Shown here piece by piece: positions 62,855 to 64,000 of a stretch of DNA of 64,000 bases; the first letter of the stretch is position 1, and every line of letters begins with the position of its first letter. This stretch comes from Clostridium sp. 1001271st1 H5 (lineage in GTDB: Bacteria; Bacillota; Clostridia; Lachnospirales; Lachnospiraceae): assembly GCF_005845215.1 (NCBI RefSeq), contig NZ_SPHO01000003.1, positions 1-64,000 on the forward strand. Direction: 5' to 3'. The translations under genes and the position numbers were made by a program. The notes beneath the pieces were generated by a model. It searched no databases. It was not told the DNA's origin and saw only the letters and a program-made list of their open reading frames with translations.

Positions 62855-64000
62855 TGCCCAAGGAATATAGAACAATTGAAGAGGTAGCAGGTCCTATTAT
62901 GCTGGTCCGCGGCGTACAGGGAGTAACCTACGATGAAATGGGAGAAATTGAGCTGGTTAACGGCGAGAGACGCCGCTGCAAGGTACTGGAGATAGACGGC
63001 GGAAATGCCATGGTACAGCTGTATGAGGCGTCTACCGGTATCAACCTGGATTCCAGTAAGGTGCGTTTCTTAGGACGTACCATGGAATTAGGCGTGTCTG
63101 AGGATATGCTCAGCCGTATGTTTGACGGCATGGGCAAGCCCATTGACGGCGGTCCCGACATCCTGCCTGAGAAGCGTATGGATATCAACGGCCTGCCTAT
63201 GAACCCTGCAGCCAGAAGCTATCCTGAGGAGTTTATCCAGACCGGTGTTTCTGCCATCGATGGACTGAACACCCTGGTCCGCGGCCAGAAGCTGCCTATT
63301 TTCTCAGCATCCGGTCTTCCCCATGCCAACCTGGCTGCCCAGATTGCGCGCCAGGCAAAGGTCCGCGGCACCGACGAGTCATTCGCCGTTGTGTTTGCCG
63401 CCATGGGTATCACCTTCGAGGAGGCCAACTTCTTCATGGAGAGCTTCCGTGAGACAGGCGCTATCGACCGAAGCGTCATGTTCATCAACCTGGCTAACGA
63501 CCCTGCCGTAGAGCGTATCGCTACCCCGCGTATGGCGCTGACAGCAGCAGAGTACCTGGCATTTGAGAAGAACATGCACGTACTGGTTATCCTGACTGAT
63601 ATTACAAACTACGCAGACTCCCTGCGTGAGATTTCCGCAGCCCGTAAGGAAGTTCCCGGACGCCGCGGTTATCCCGGATATATGTACACTGACCTGGCTT
63701 CCCTGTATGAGAGAGCCGGACGTCAGAAGGGCAAGAACGGCTCCATCACCATGATTCCCATTCTTACCATGCCTGAGGATGATAAGACTCATCCCATTCC
63801 TGACCTTACAGGCTACATCACTGAGGGACAGATTATCCTGAGCCGTGAGCTGTACCGTAAGAATGTAACGCCTCCAATTGATGTACTGCCATCCCTGTCC
63901 CGTCTTAAGGATAAGGGTATCGGCGAAGGCAAGACACGCGCAGACCATGCAGATGTCATGAACCAGCTCTTTGCAGCCTATGCCCGTGGTAAGGACGCAA
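62854..64000 (+). CDS. ntpB: V-type ATP synthase subunit B (cut by window end)
   Basis: The first 382 codons are present, with no stop before the window edge. The N-terminus [40 protein letters not shown] in place of a P-loop (about residues 149-168) and [23 protein letters not shown] (about 268-290) identify the regulatory B subunit. AAGGAGG lies upstream. Subunit D is expected to follow outside the window. Confidence 0.97.
   Translation, partial: MPKEYRTIEEVAGPIMLVRGVQGVTYDEMGEIELVNGERRRCKVLEIDGGNAMVQLYEASTGINLDSSKVRFLGRTMELGVSEDMLSRMFDGMGKPIDGGPDILPEKRMDINGLPMNPAARSYPEEFIQTGVSAIDGLNTLVRGQKLPIFSASGLPHANLAAQIARQAKVRGTDESFAVVFAAMGITFEEANFFMESFRETGAIDRSVMFINLANDPAVERIATPRMALTAAEYLAFEKNMHVLVILTDITNYADSLREISAARKEVPGRRGYPGYMYTDLASLYERAGRQKGKNGSITMIPILTMPEDDKTHPIPDLTGYITEGQIILSRELYRKNVTPPIDVLPSLSRLKDKGIGEGKTRADHADVMNQLFAAYARGKDA

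Overview
The window reads as a chromosomal segment of a spore-forming, Gram-positive anaerobe of the Lachnospiraceae, probably close to Enterocloster/Lachnoclostridium. That is an inference from mid-range GC, strong AGGAGG ribosome sites, sporulation genes (SpoIIID, a SipL-like SPOCS/LysM protein), a V-type ATPase operon, the DUF951-rpsF-ssb-rpsR block and several carbohydrate-uptake operons. I saw no tRNA, rRNA, CRISPR array, transposase or prophage gene.

Region 1 (about 150-14520) is a sugar-amine (Amadori-type) catabolic island. It has three FrlB-like SIS deglycases, three FrlC-like TIM-barrel epimerases, two FrlD-like PfkB kinases, an ABC importer (binding protein plus two permeases, no ATPase), an amidohydrolase with an altered active-site motif, a YjbQ protein, a PHP-type phosphatase and a GntR/HutC regulator. 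A shared palindrome, best form ATAACGTTAT, lies in front of its transcription units, which suggests one regulon.

Region 2 (14684-28798) holds two TRAP-transporter loci, each with its own FCD-type GntR regulator. Locus A (FCD regulator, zinc alcohol dehydrogenase, TRAP DctPQM, UxuB-like reductase) fits oxidation of a hexonate such as L-gulonate to fructuronate and then mannonate. Locus B (Asp/Glu-racemase-like protein lacking its second cysteine, TRAP DctPQM, FCD regulator, cupin, BKACE enzyme, DUF1537 kinase) looks like an acid-sugar pathway I cannot match to a described one. Each locus carries its own palindrome at promoter positions: CTNGTATACNAG for A and ACATNNNATGT for B.

Region 3 (28900-44290) is mostly housekeeping: spoIIID, putP, a TetR regulator, ilvE, a PrcB-like lipoprotein, cysE, a TtcA-like protein, a SipL-like protein, DUF2156 and GNAT proteins, a sirtuin, an aldo/keto reductase, DUF951, rpsF-ssb-rpsR, a DarA-like c-di-AMP receptor and an orphan citC. 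Two genes here start directly after terminator-like hairpins whose 3' arm contains the Shine-Dalgarno sequence.

Region 4 (44380-55765) has an oligopeptide/nickel-type ABC operon, whose last permease ends in nine pentapeptide repeats, followed by a LysR regulator and an MFP/RND efflux pair behind a structured leader. Region 5 (56095-64000) is a V-type ATPase operon in the order G/H-I-K-E-C-F-A-B, cut by the window end inside subunit B.
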